A stretch of DNA of 64,000 bases from Streptomyces sp. AP-93 (GTDB lineage Bacteria; Actinomycetota; Actinomycetes; Streptomycetales; Streptomycetaceae). Positions 8,783-16,942 of the stretch are shown piece by piece (position 1 is the stretch's first letter; each line of letters begins with the position of its first letter). A model generated the notes under the pieces. That model searched no databases and was not told the origin of the DNA. It saw only the letters and a program-made list of their open reading frames with translations. The translations under genes were made by a program, and so were the position numbers. Where the stretch lies: positions 207,446-271,445 of the forward strand of contig NZ_JALGBX010000004.1 in assembly GCF_022808175.1 (NCBI RefSeq), read 5' to 3'.

Positions 8783-9385
8783 TCAGTCGGCGCCGCCGAG
8801 CCGGTCGCGCTGGATCCGGTGCGCGAGGGTACGGCGCACGCCGGCCGGGGTGTCCGTAGTGGCCCCCGAGGGGACGTCGAGGCCTCGGCTGATCGCGTCG
8901 TACGCCTCGCGGTAGGCGGCGGGCAGCTCGTCGCGGTGCAGCCTCAGGTCCTCCTCGACGAGGCGTCGCAGCTCGTCCACGTCCCGGGGCGTGAAGCGCT
9001 TCTTTCCCCGGGCGACGGCGTCGACGTGGCGGGCACAGCGCGCGGTCTGCGGGTACGCCTCGGCGATCTCCTCGGCCAGGCCCCACAGGCGGCCTTCGAG
9101 CCACGGCGCGTCGCTCTGGTCCAGGGAGAGTCCGATCGGCGGGAGCGGGTCCTCCTCCTTGTACTTCGCCACCTGCTTGGACACGGCGGGCTGGCTCATG
9201 GCGGTGAGCTGGGCGATCTTGTCCTGCGTCCAGCCGAAGCCCGCGAACACCTTGATCATCTCGGTGCGCAGCTTGCGCATCTCCTCGCCCGCGCGGATGA
9301 CTTCGTTCATCTCCGCGAGCATCCGCGCTGCCTGCTCCTCCGTCAGTGACTCCGGGACCCGGCGCACGCCCTCTTCACCTGTCAT
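8783..9385 (-). CDS. Helix-turn-helix DNA-binding protein
   Basis: 200 aa. A sigma-70 region-4/MerR-like helix-turn-helix lies near residues 50-75 (GWTQDKIAQLTAMSQPAVSK, then QVAKY). The rest is helical and highly charged, with no recognised effector domain. The ATG at 9385 is chosen because a longer reading to 9445 would run into the palindromic control region. It faces the alpha/beta-hydrolase gene across that region and is likely to regulate it and itself; this is inference from arrangement. Confidence 0.7.
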   Translation of the reverse strand: MTGEEGVRRVPESLTEEQAARMLAEMNEVIRAGEEMRKLRTEMIKVFAGFGWTQDKIAQLTAMSQPAVSKQVAKYKEEDPLPPIGLSLDQSDAPWLEGRLWGLAEEIAEAYPQTARCARHVDAVARGKKRFTPRDVDELRRLVEEDLRLHRDELPAAYREAYDAISRGLDVPSGATTDTPAGVRRTLAHRIQRDRLGGAD

Positions 9386-9426
9386 AGCTCGGTTATACAC
9401 CGGAAGCACGCCGCGGCGACAGACTT

Positions 9427-9469
9427 CCATAACCAGGTTGTACAACCGGGTTGTACAACTGGGTTATGG
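9427..9469. promoter_or_regulatory. 43-bp nested palindromic operator between regulator and hydrolase
   Basis: Two identical 10-bp palindromes GTTGTACAAC (9437-9446, 9450-9459) separated by 3 bp are themselves flanked by CCATAACC (9427-9434) and GGTTATGG (9462-9469). The whole 43 bp is nearly self-complementary. A further GGTTATAC half-site lies at 9391-9398, just before the regulator start. Confidence 0.7.
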
Positions 9470-9485
9470 ATGGCAGGCTGCACTC

Positions 9486-10313
9486 ATGCCCACCTTTTGC
9501 GCACCCGACGGCACCCGGCTCGCCTACCGCACGACCGGAGACGGCGACCCGCTCCTCTGCATCCCCGGAGGCCCCGCGGACTCCCAGTACCTCGGCGACC
9601 TCGGCGGCCTGTCCCGCCACCGCCGGCTGATCTTCCTCGACCTGCCCGGCACCGGCGGGTCGGCGGTTCCCGAGGACACCGCCTCCTACCGCTGCGACCG
9701 GCTCGTCGAGGACGTGGAGGCGCTGCGCGAACACCTCGGGCTCGCCCGGACGGACCTGCTCGGCCACTCCGCCGGGGCGAACATCGCGATGGGGTACGCG
9801 GCCCGCCACCCGCAGAACATCGGCAAGCTCGCCCTGATCGGCCCCAGCACCCGGGCCGTCGGGATCGAGGTCACCGGCGACATGCGGCTCGAACTCGCAC
9901 GGCTCCGCAAGGACGAGCCCTGGTTCCCGGCCGCGTTCGCCGCCCTGGAGGCCGTCTCCGCCGGCACGGGCAGCGACTGGGACGCCCTCACCCCCTTCTT
10001 CTGCGGGCGCTGGGACAGCGCGGCACGGGAGCACCACGCCGCCGGCCTCCCGGTCAACCGGGATGCCGTCGCCCACTTCGGCGCCGACGGCGCCTTCACC
10101 CCGCAGACCACGCGGGCGGCGCTCGGCGCCTTCGAGGCACCCGTCCTGCTGCTCACCGGGGAGTTCGACCTGAACAGCCCCCCTCGGTCGACGGCCGAGC
10201 TCGCGGGACTGTTCCCCGACGCCACGCTCTCGGTGCAGCCCGGAGCGGGCCATTACCCCTGGGTCGACGATGCCGGACGGTTCGCGGCGGCCGTCTCGGC
10301 GTTCCTGGGGTAG
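9486..10313 (+). CDS. Alpha/beta-fold hydrolase (prolyl-aminopeptidase/haloperoxidase-like)
   Basis: 275 aa, standard single-domain alpha/beta-hydrolase length. Catalytic triad candidates are visible: Ser in GHSAGANIAMGYAARHP, Asp in LLLTGEFDLNSPP and His in GAGHYPWVDD. The oxyanion loop is IPGGPADSQYL and the strand-4 motif is DLPGTGGS, which resembles the prolyl iminopeptidase group (GGPG/D-RG-GRS), though GGPA departs from GGPG. The start ATG 9486 has only a weak upstream GGCAGG and lies 16 bp from the palindromic operator, so the transcript leader is short. No signal peptide: cytoplasmic. Confidence 0.82.
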   Translation: MPTFCAPDGTRLAYRTTGDGDPLLCIPGGPADSQYLGDLGGLSRHRRLIFLDLPGTGGSAVPEDTASYRCDRLVEDVEALREHLGLARTDLLGHSAGANIAMGYAARHPQNIGKLALIGPSTRAVGIEVTGDMRLELARLRKDEPWFPAAFAALEAVSAGTGSDWDALTPFFCGRWDSAAREHHAAGLPVNRDAVAHFGADGAFTPQTTRAALGAFEAPVLLLTGEFDLNSPPRSTAELAGLFPDATLSVQPGAGHYPWVDDAGRFAAAVSAFLG

Positions 10314-10327
10314 TGACCGCCCGCCCC

Positions 10328-11452
10328 CTACGGCGCCGGGAGCTCCGCGAAGTCCGCGACCAGGCCCCGGTGGTGGCCCGCCGTACCCAGGGCCAGGGAG
10401 TCGGCCTTGGCGCGCTTGAGGTACAGGTGCGCGGGGTGTTCCCAGGTCATGCCGATGCCGCCGTGGAGCTGCACGCACTCCTCGGCGGCCCGGACCGCCA
10501 CGCCCGAGCAGTAGGCCTGGGCCACCGCCACCGTGAGCGGCGCGTCGGCGGCGCCGGTCGCGAGGGCGTCGGCCGCGGCGCGGGCCGCCGCGCGGGCGGA
10601 GGCCACGTCGAGCCACAGCCGGGCGAGGCGGTGCTTGATGGCCTGGAAGGAGCCGAGGGGGCGGTTGAACTGGTGCCGGGTGCGCAGGTACGCCACCGTC
10701 TCCGTGAGGCACCACTCGGCGGTGCCGAGCTGCTGCGAGGCGAGCAGCCCGGCCCCCGAGAGCAGTGCTCCGGCGATGGCCGCGCGGGCGGTGGCCGGGT
10801 CGGCGAGCCTGGTTCCGGTGGCTCCGTCGAGGGTGACGCCGGCCAGGGGGCGGGTCAGGTCCAGCGCCACGAGCGGGGTCCGCGAGACCCCCGCCGCGTC
10901 GGCCGGGACGGCGTACAGCCCGGTGTCGGCGAGGACCAGCAGCACGTCGGCGCAGACCGCGTCGGCGACCGATGTCACGCTCCCGCTCAGCGACCCCGCG
11001 CCGGAGTCCCGGACCGGCGCGGGCAGGGGTGCGCCGGGGGCCAGGGTCAGGGGCAGTGCGGGCACGCAGATGCGGCGGCCCGCCGCGAGCTCCCGTAGGA
11101 GGTTGGCAGACTCCGCGCTCTCGCAGCCGAGCAGGATCTCCGTCGAGAGGACCGCGCTCGTGAGGTACGGGACCGGCGCCGCGGCCCGCCCGAGCTCCTC
11201 CAGCACCACGGCCGCCTCCCGGTGGCCCGCCCCCTGCCCGCCCAGCTTCTCCGGTACGAGGAGCCCCGCCGTGCCGATGTCGGCGGCGAGCACCCGCCAC
11301 AGGCCGGGGTCGTGGGGGCTGCCGCTCTCGATCCGGGCGAGGACGGCCGCGGGGGCGCAGCGGGCGGCGAGCAGGGACCGTACCGCCGTGCGGAGTTCCT
11401 CCTCCGTCTCGGAGTACAGCAGGTCCAGGGGGGCTGCGGCGGGAGAGCTCAT
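10328..11452 (-). CDS. Acyl-CoA dehydrogenase, small/partner subunit type
   Basis: 374 aa. It contains the acyl-CoA dehydrogenase C-terminal signature VQLHGGIGMTWEHPAHLYLK and the N-terminal TEEELRTAVRSLL helix. Members of this shorter divergent class often lack the catalytic Glu and pair with a second dehydrogenase in alpha2-beta2 complexes (ChsE-type enzymes of actinobacteria). The GTG/ATG overlap 11449-11452 (ATGA) with the upstream dehydrogenase argues for translational coupling and a heteromer; that is inference. FAD-dependent alpha,beta-desaturation of an acyl-CoA is the expected chemistry. Confidence 0.85.
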   Translation of the reverse strand: MSSPAAAPLDLLYSETEEELRTAVRSLLAARCAPAAVLARIESGSPHDPGLWRVLAADIGTAGLLVPEKLGGQGAGHREAAVVLEELGRAAAPVPYLTSAVLSTEILLGCESAESANLLRELAAGRRICVPALPLTLAPGAPLPAPVRDSGAGSLSGSVTSVADAVCADVLLVLADTGLYAVPADAAGVSRTPLVALDLTRPLAGVTLDGATGTRLADPATARAAIAGALLSGAGLLASQQLGTAEWCLTETVAYLRTRHQFNRPLGSFQAIKHRLARLWLDVASARAAARAAADALATGAADAPLTVAVAQAYCSGVAVRAAEECVQLHGGIGMTWEHPAHLYLKRAKADSLALGTAGHHRGLVADFAELPAP

Positions 11453-12675
11453 CGGGCCAGGTCCTTCCACGCGAGGTCCTTGTCGTCGCGCGGCTCGGCG
11501 GGCAGGCCGAGGACGCGTTCGGCGACGATGTTGAGGAGGATTTCGCTGGTGCCGCCCTCGATGCTGTTGCCCTTGGCGCGGAGGTAGCGGTAGCCGGCGT
11601 CGCGGCCGGTGAAATCGACGATCTCGGGGCGGCGCAGGGTCCAGTCCTCGTACAGCAGGCCCTCCTCGCCGAGGAGTTCCACCTCCAGTCCGCTGATCTC
11701 CTGGTTGAGGCGGGCGAAGGTCAGCTTCATGCCCGAGCCCTCGGGGCCGGGCTGGCCCTGGGCGAGCTGCTGGCGCAGCCGCTCCCCCGTCAGCCGGGCG
11801 ACCTCGGCCTCGACCCACAGCTCCAGCAGCCGCCCGTGCAGGTCGTGCGTCCGCAGCTCCGGCCGCTCTCGCCAGGCGGCCGCGACCGGGGCGATCATGC
11901 CGCCCTCGCGCGGGATCCGCATGCCGCCGATGGAGACGCGTTCGTTCATCAGGGTGGTGCGGGCCACGGCCCAGCCCTGGCCCACCTCGCCGAGGCGGTG
12001 GGCGTCGGGGATCCGGACGCCGGTGAGGAAGACCTCGTTGAACTCGGCCTCGCCGGTGATCTGGCGCAGCGGACGCACCTCGACGCCGGGGGCGGTCATG
12101 TCGCACAGGAAGTAGGTGATGCCCTGGTGCTTGGGCAGCGCCGGGTCGGTGCGGGCGATCAGGATGGCCCAGCGGGCGGTGTGGGCGCTGGAGGTCCACA
12201 CCTTCTGGCCGTCCACCACCCACTCTCCGCCGTCGCCTGCGCCGTCGTCTGCGCCGTCGTCGGCGACGCGTACCGCACGGGTGCCGAGGGCGGCCAGGTC
12301 GGAACCGGCGCCGGGCTCGCTGAAGAGCTGGCACCACACTTCCTCGCCGGTCCACAGCGGGCGCAGGAAGCGCCGCTTCTGCTCCTCGGTGCCGTACGCG
12401 AGGATCGTGGGCGCGGCCATGCCGAGCCCGATGCCGATCCGGCGCGGGTCGTTGTCGGGGGCTCCGGCGGCCTCCAGCTCGGCGTCCACGACGGCCTGCA
12501 GGGAGCGGGGCGCGCCGAGTCCGCCGAGGCCCTCGGGGTAGTGCACCCAGGCGAGTCCGGCGTCGAAGCGGGCCCGCAGGAACGCTCCGGTCCCGGTGGT
12601 GGCGGGCGGGTGCGCGGCGAGCAGTCCCCGTACGCGGGCGAGGAGTTGGTCGGCGGTGACCGCGGCGGCCGTCAT
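11449..12675 (-). CDS. Acyl-CoA dehydrogenase
   Basis: 408 aa FAD enzyme. Visible motifs are QLFSEPGAGSDLAAL (FAD/substrate loop), DGQKVWTSSAHTARWAILIA, the ITYFLCDM strand, and the C-terminal EGGTSEILLNIVAERVLGLP, whose Glu is at the catalytic-base position used by many FadE proteins. A short Asp/Gly low-complexity insert (DDGADDGAGDGGE) follows the FAD loop. It overlaps both neighbours by 4 nt (12672-12675 and 11449-11452). With the next gene it probably forms a two-subunit dehydrogenase acting on a bulky or branched acyl-CoA. Confidence 0.88.
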   Translation of the reverse strand: MTAAAVTADQLLARVRGLLAAHPPATTGTGAFLRARFDAGLAWVHYPEGLGGLGAPRSLQAVVDAELEAAGAPDNDPRRIGIGLGMAAPTILAYGTEEQKRRFLRPLWTGEEVWCQLFSEPGAGSDLAALGTRAVRVADDGADDGAGDGGEWVVDGQKVWTSSAHTARWAILIARTDPALPKHQGITYFLCDMTAPGVEVRPLRQITGEAEFNEVFLTGVRIPDAHRLGEVGQGWAVARTTLMNERVSIGGMRIPREGGMIAPVAAAWRERPELRTHDLHGRLLELWVEAEVARLTGERLRQQLAQGQPGPEGSGMKLTFARLNQEISGLEVELLGEEGLLYEDWTLRRPEIVDFTGRDAGYRYLRAKGNSIEGGTSEILLNIVAERVLGLPAEPRDDKDLAWKDLAR

Positions 12676-13670
12676 CGGGAGCACCCCGCGGGCGAGCCGG
12701 GCAGCGTGGCGTCCAGGGCCGGTACGACGACCAGCCGGCCGGTGGTGGTCCCGTCGGCGAGGCGCTGCACGGCGTCCGCGGCTCCGGCGAGCGGTACCCG
12801 CTCGCTGACCAGCGGTTTGATGGAGCCCTCGGCGGCGAGCCGGGTCAGCTCGGCGTGGCAGGCGGCGATCGCGGCCGGGTCCTTGGCCGCGTACAGGCCC
12901 CAGTGCAGGCCCAGGACGGCGTAGTTCTTGACGAGGGCGTGGTTCAGCGCGGGCGCGGGGATGGTGCCGCTCGCGAAGCCGACCACGACGATCCGGCCCT
13001 CGAAGGCCACGCACTTGGCCGAGGCGGTGTAGGCATCGCCGCCGACCGGGTCGTAGACGACGTCGGCCCCGCGGCCGCCGGTGAACTCCTTGACCCGGGC
13101 CACCAGTTCCTCGCTGGTACGGTCGATGACGAGATCGCAGCCGAGCTCCTCGGCGGCACGCACCTTGGCCTTGCCGCCGACGACCCCGATGACGGTGGCC
13201 CCGGCGGCCTTGCCCAGCTGGACGGCGGCGCTGCCGACCCCGCCCGCGGCGGCGTGCACGAGGAGGGTCTCGCCGGCCTGGATGCGGGCCCGGCGGTGCA
13301 GGCCGAACCAGCCCGTCTGGTAGCCGATGTGCAGGGCGGCCGCCTCGGCGTCGTCGAGGGTGTCCGGGGCGGGGAGCAGGGCGCGCGCGGGGGCAGTGAC
13401 GTACTCGGCGAAACCGCCGTGCGGCAGGCTCGGGTTGGCGATGACGCGGCGGCCGTCGTCGGTCTCGCCGCAGATCTCGACGCCGGGGGTGAAGGGGAGC
13501 GGCGGGCGGATCTGGTACTGGCCGCGCACGAGCAGCGCGTCGGGGAAGTTGACGTTGGCGGCGAGCACCTTGAGCCTCACCTCGCCCTCGCCGGGCACCG
13601 GTTCGGGAACCTCTTCGAGGCGCATGGCCTCGCGGGGCTCGCCGGGGGTGTGTACTCGCCATGCCTGCAT
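12672..13670 (-). CDS. Zinc-independent quinone oxidoreductase-type MDR protein (NADPH:quinone oxidoreductase family)
   Basis: 332 aa medium-chain dehydrogenase/reductase. The GroES-like N-terminal half has no catalytic or structural zinc Cys set. The NADPH-binding motif is HAAAGGVGSAAVQLGKAAGA, preceded by IGYQTGWFGLHRRARIQAGE. Quinone-oxidoreductase relatives reduce alpha,beta-unsaturated carbonyls or enoyl thioesters, which would suit the two downstream acyl-CoA dehydrogenases. The ATG at 13670 has GGAGG 10 nt upstream. First gene of the three-gene coupled operon. Confidence 0.87.
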   Translation of the reverse strand: MQAWRVHTPGEPREAMRLEEVPEPVPGEGEVRLKVLAANVNFPDALLVRGQYQIRPPLPFTPGVEICGETDDGRRVIANPSLPHGGFAEYVTAPARALLPAPDTLDDAEAAALHIGYQTGWFGLHRRARIQAGETLLVHAAAGGVGSAAVQLGKAAGATVIGVVGGKAKVRAAEELGCDLVIDRTSEELVARVKEFTGGRGADVVYDPVGGDAYTASAKCVAFEGRIVVVGFASGTIPAPALNHALVKNYAVLGLHWGLYAAKDPAAIAACHAELTRLAAEGSIKPLVSERVPLAGAADAVQRLADGTTTGRLVVVPALDATLPGSPAGCSR

Positions 13671-13868
13671 CCGGGGCCTCCAGCCGCCGACGGGAACCAC
13701 GCCTCGCGGGCATACTAAGCGGTCGCTTGCAGCTCTGTGAACCGGTGGGAGCCCATGGGAACGGGTGGGTCCGCAACGACACGCGCCGATCCGATCACAT
13801 CCCGCCTCCTTTCGGGCAACATATGACACGGTCACGTCACGAACAGCCGTGACTGACGGGTACGGGGA

Positions 13869-13887
13869 CCCCGCCTTCGGGGCGGGG
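13869..13887 (+). other. Hairpin in the leader of the HAF-repeat-like gene
   Basis: CCCCGCC (13869-13875) and GGCGGGG (13881-13887) form a 7-bp stem with a TTCGG loop, 28 nt before the ATG at 13916. It could be an attenuator, a 5' mRNA stabiliser, or a terminator in either direction; the sequence alone does not decide. Confidence 0.45.
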
Positions 13888-13915
13888 CGTTTCACACATC
13901 CTGGGGGAACACCAC

Positions 13916-15079
13916 ATGAGCAGAAGCATGTCCGCAGCCGGAGCCGCCGTCGTCCTGGCAGGCCTCATCACGGCCGCCGCTCCGGCCTCGGCCGCGCCGG
14001 CCGCGACCGCCGCCTCCGCCACCGCGTGCGTGCCGGACGTCGTCAGGCTGCCGGCCCTGCCCTCCGGCCCCTGGACCTCCGGGGTCGTGAACGGCCTCGG
14101 AGCGGACGGCCTCGCCGTCGGCGAGAGCCGCGGCCTCCCGGCGTACTGGACCGCGGACCGCGCCGTCCACGCCGTCCCGCTGCCGGCCGGTTTCCAGAAC
14201 GGCAGGGTCACGGCCGTCAACGCCAAGGGCCTGATGGTCGGCACCCTGGAGCGCTCCTCGGACCGTGCCCGCGCCGCCTTCACCTACCGCGCGGGGGACG
14301 CGGCAGTGCGGTTGCTGACCGGCGCCGCCACCGGCACCGGCGTGTCGGACGTCAACGACGCGGGCCGGATCGTCGGCATGGACGCCGGCGTCCCCAAGGA
14401 GTGGGCGAACGGCACCCTGGTCCGCGAACTGCCGGTGCCCGATGACGCGCACCCCAGCACCCGGATCGTGGCGGTGGACGGCATCAACAAGCGCGGGGAC
14501 GTGCTCGGAACCGCCCACACGGAGTACGTGGACCTGGAGAACGACCAGGTCGTCAGCAAGACCTTCCCGGTGGTCTGGCCCGCCGGCGGCGGCTACCCGC
14601 CCTACAGCCTGCCCGTCTGGAACGAGACGGACTGGACGACGGGCACCCAGGCGAGCGGAATCGACGACAAGGGCCGCGTCGTCGGCTACGAGGCGGAGAA
14701 CTACCACGGGCTGCGGCGCCGGACCCCGGCCGTCTGGAAGAAGCCGTACGACGCGCCGCCCGCCAGCCCGGGACTGGTCACCGGCTACGAGAACCTGACC
14801 TTCGAGGACGTCAGCCCGACCACGAACGTGACGGTCGGCACCGCCGTCACCTTCGTCGAGGGCTATGCCCGCTACGTGCAGGCCGCCTACTGGCCGGGCA
14901 CGGGCACCCCGCTGGTCCTCCCGAACCCGGCGGGCGTGGGCGCCGACGTCAACACCGAGGCCCGCACCGTCTCGAACGACGACCGGGTGGGCGGCTCCTT
15001 CCGCGATCTGCTCACCTTGACGGACAGCGCGACGATCTGGACCTGCGCGAGCAAGCAGGCGTACGCCCCCAAGAAGTAG
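13916..15079 (+). CDS. Secreted protein with HAF-type beta repeats
   Basis: 387 aa with a Sec signal peptide (about residues 1-28, ending ASA-AP). The mature chain contains recurring ~40-60 residue units of the form VNGLGADGLAVGES, VNAKGLMVGTLE, VNDAGRIVGMD, INKRGDVLGTA and IDDKGRVVGYE. This [VI]N..G.[VI][VA]G pattern is that of HAF/extracellular propeller-like repeats. No enzymatic site is recognised. GGGGGAAC precedes the ATG. Single-gene transcription unit. Confidence 0.72.
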   Translation: MSRSMSAAGAAVVLAGLITAAAPASAAPAATAASATACVPDVVRLPALPSGPWTSGVVNGLGADGLAVGESRGLPAYWTADRAVHAVPLPAGFQNGRVTAVNAKGLMVGTLERSSDRARAAFTYRAGDAAVRLLTGAATGTGVSDVNDAGRIVGMDAGVPKEWANGTLVRELPVPDDAHPSTRIVAVDGINKRGDVLGTAHTEYVDLENDQVVSKTFPVVWPAGGGYPPYSLPVWNETDWTTGTQASGIDDKGRVVGYEAENYHGLRRRTPAVWKKPYDAPPASPGLVTGYENLTFEDVSPTTNVTVGTAVTFVEGYARYVQAAYWPGTGTPLVLPNPAGVGADVNTEARTVSNDDRVGGSFRDLLTLTDSATIWTCASKQAYAPKK

Positions 15080-15143
15080 CGGGAAGCAACTGCCTCCGGC
15101 ACGGCCATGGTGATCTCGGCGCCCGCACGCTATCGATGGGCGC

Positions 15144-16043
15144 ATGGAGACCCCCATGCGCGGCCTGCCCGCGCCGCCCCCGCTCGGTTCGGCCGCGCTG
15201 CCGCCCGGCACGTTCACCGGCCGGGCGGTGCTCGTGACCGGCGGCGGGACCGGGCTGGGCAAGGCCATCGCCGCCGAGTTCGCGCGGCTCGGCGCGGATC
15301 TGGTGATCGCCGGCCGCCGGATCGAGCAGCTGAAGTCGGCCCAGGAGGAACTGGCGGCCGTCCCCGGAGCGGGCCGGGTGACGGCCGCCGTCTGCGACAT
15401 CCGTGACCCCGAGCGGGTCGCGGAGGTCTTCGACGCGGCCGCGGCGGCCTTCGGCGGGGTCCCGGACGTGCTCGTCAACAACGCGGCCGCCAACTTCCCC
15501 TGTCCGGCCGAGGACTTGTCCCCCAATGCCTGGCGGGCGGTGGTCGACATCACCCTGACCGGCACCTGGTTCGTGACCCGGGAGTTCGGCCGCCGCCACC
15601 TCGCCGCGGGCAGCGCCGGGTCCATCGTGAACATGGGCGCCTCGTACGCCTGGACCGGCGGGCCGGGCTACGCGCACAGCGCCGCCGCCAAGGCGGGGGT
15701 GAAGAACCTCGTCGAGACCCTCGCCGTCGAGTGGGGCCCGTACGGCATCCAGATCAACGGCCTGGTCCCCGGGCTGTTCCCGCATGCGGACATGACCGAG
15801 GACATCCGGGGCGGCCTGGAGCGGGCCGCCCCGGACGACAAGGACACCAGGCAGCCCGCCCTGCGGGTCGGCGCACCGCGTGAACTGGGCTGGGCCGCCA
15901 CCTTCCTGGCCTCGCCCTATGCCCGCTTCATCACGGGCCACACCCTGGTGGTGGACGGGGCGAACTGGCAGCGGCGCTCGCTCGTCAACCCCGAAGTGAT
16001 CCCGGTCCGCGAGCAGTTGGGTAGGGGACCCTTCATCCCGTGA
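15144..16043 (+). CDS. SDR-family oxidoreductase, 2,4-dienoyl-CoA-reductase-like
   Basis: 299 aa Rossmann enzyme. The dinucleotide motif is TGGGTGLGKAIA and the NNAAANFPCPAEDLS stretch matches the NNAAxNF signature of peroxisomal/2,4-dienoyl-CoA reductases. The active site reads GASYAWTGGPGYAHSAAAKAG: the Lys is present but the usual Tyr four residues before it is Ser (S-A-A-A-K), as in dienoyl-CoA reductases, which use other residues. It probably acts on an enoyl/dienoyl-CoA with NADPH. A TetR gene follows on the same strand 150 nt downstream. The ATG 15144 has only a weak ribosome-binding site (GATGGGC). Confidence 0.83.
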   Translation: METPMRGLPAPPPLGSAALPPGTFTGRAVLVTGGGTGLGKAIAAEFARLGADLVIAGRRIEQLKSAQEELAAVPGAGRVTAAVCDIRDPERVAEVFDAAAAAFGGVPDVLVNNAAANFPCPAEDLSPNAWRAVVDITLTGTWFVTREFGRRHLAAGSAGSIVNMGASYAWTGGPGYAHSAAAKAGVKNLVETLAVEWGPYGIQINGLVPGLFPHADMTEDIRGGLERAAPDDKDTRQPALRVGAPRELGWAATFLASPYARFITGHTLVVDGANWQRRSLVNPEVIPVREQLGRGPFIP

Positions 16044-16108
16044 CGTGGTGGGGGTGGTGGGGGGAGGGAAGGGGGACGCGCCCTGTCCGGCCCGTTACGT
16101 CATTTCGG

Positions 16109-16133
16109 CACGATGCGCCATGGTGCGATCGTG
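16109..16133. promoter_or_regulatory. Imperfect 25-bp palindrome upstream of tetR gene
   Basis: CACGAT at 16109-16114 and ATCGTG at 16128-16133 are symmetric about the central CCATGG (16119-16124). It lies 60 bp before the TetR start, a plausible autoregulatory operator; inferred only from symmetry. Confidence 0.35.
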
Positions 16134-16192
16134 TGGCACATTGGCCCCGTCCACAGCCCCAGCCGGCCCCAACCACCCCCGGAGGCGTTGCA

Positions 16193-16795
16193 GTGAGCAC
16201 GGTGAGCACGGGCCGCCCGTCGTTGACGGCACGGCGCAGGGAGGCCACCTGGTACGAGATCGCGGAGGCCGCTGCCGACCTGTTCTCCGAGCGGGGGTTC
16301 GAGGCCACCACGGTCGACGACATCGCGCGGGCGGCCGGCATCTCGCTGCGCACCTTCTACCGGTACTGCCCGACGAAGGAGGACGCGCTGACCCCCGTCC
16401 TGACCGCCGGAGTCTCCACCCTGGTCGAGGAACTCGCCCTGCGCCCCGCGCCGGAGCCCCTCACCGAAGCGGTCCAGGCCGCCTTCACCACCGCCACGGC
16501 GGGCACGCGCTACGAGGGGCCGGGCCAGACGGCCCGCCTGATCCAGGTGATGGGCGGCGTCCCGGAGATCCGCATGCGCTGGCTCGCGGCCGCACGCGCG
16601 ATGCAGGACCGCCTGGTGCCCGTCCTCGCGGTCCGCACGGGCCGCCCGGAATCCGCCCTGGAGACCCGTGTCCTGGCGGCCGTCCTCATCGACGCGGTCA
16701 CCGTCGCCCTCGAACACTGGGCCGCCGAAGGCGGCCGCGAACCGCTCCCGGCGGTCTCGGCGCGCGCTCTGGCCCTCCTGCGCCTGGAGGAGTAG
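16193..16795 (+). CDS. TetR-family transcriptional regulator
   Basis: 200 aa. The N-terminal helix-turn-helix spans about residues 20-65 (AAADLFSERGFEATTVDDIA, then RAAGISLRTFYRYCPTKED), a textbook TetR DNA-binding region. The C-terminal domain is helical and Ala/Leu-rich with no assignable ligand. The GTG at 16193 is set by GGAGG 7 nt upstream. It may regulate the preceding SDR gene or itself through the palindrome at 16109; this is inference. Confidence 0.9.
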   Translation: MSTVSTGRPSLTARRREATWYEIAEAAADLFSERGFEATTVDDIARAAGISLRTFYRYCPTKEDALTPVLTAGVSTLVEELALRPAPEPLTEAVQAAFTTATAGTRYEGPGQTARLIQVMGGVPEIRMRWLAAARAMQDRLVPVLAVRTGRPESALETRVLAAVLIDAVTVALEHWAAEGGREPLPAVSARALALLRLEE

Positions 16796-16942
16796 CAGGG
16801 ACCGCGTGGCCGGCGGAGCGAGGGCGGGGCCCGGTTGTCGGTGGTCCGGGGCACCATGGGCCTCATGTGCCCGCGATGGCCGAGTTCGTGTACGGCCCGG
16901 AGGGCGAGTCCGCGTGGGAGGCGTTCTCCGTCCGGCCCGTGC

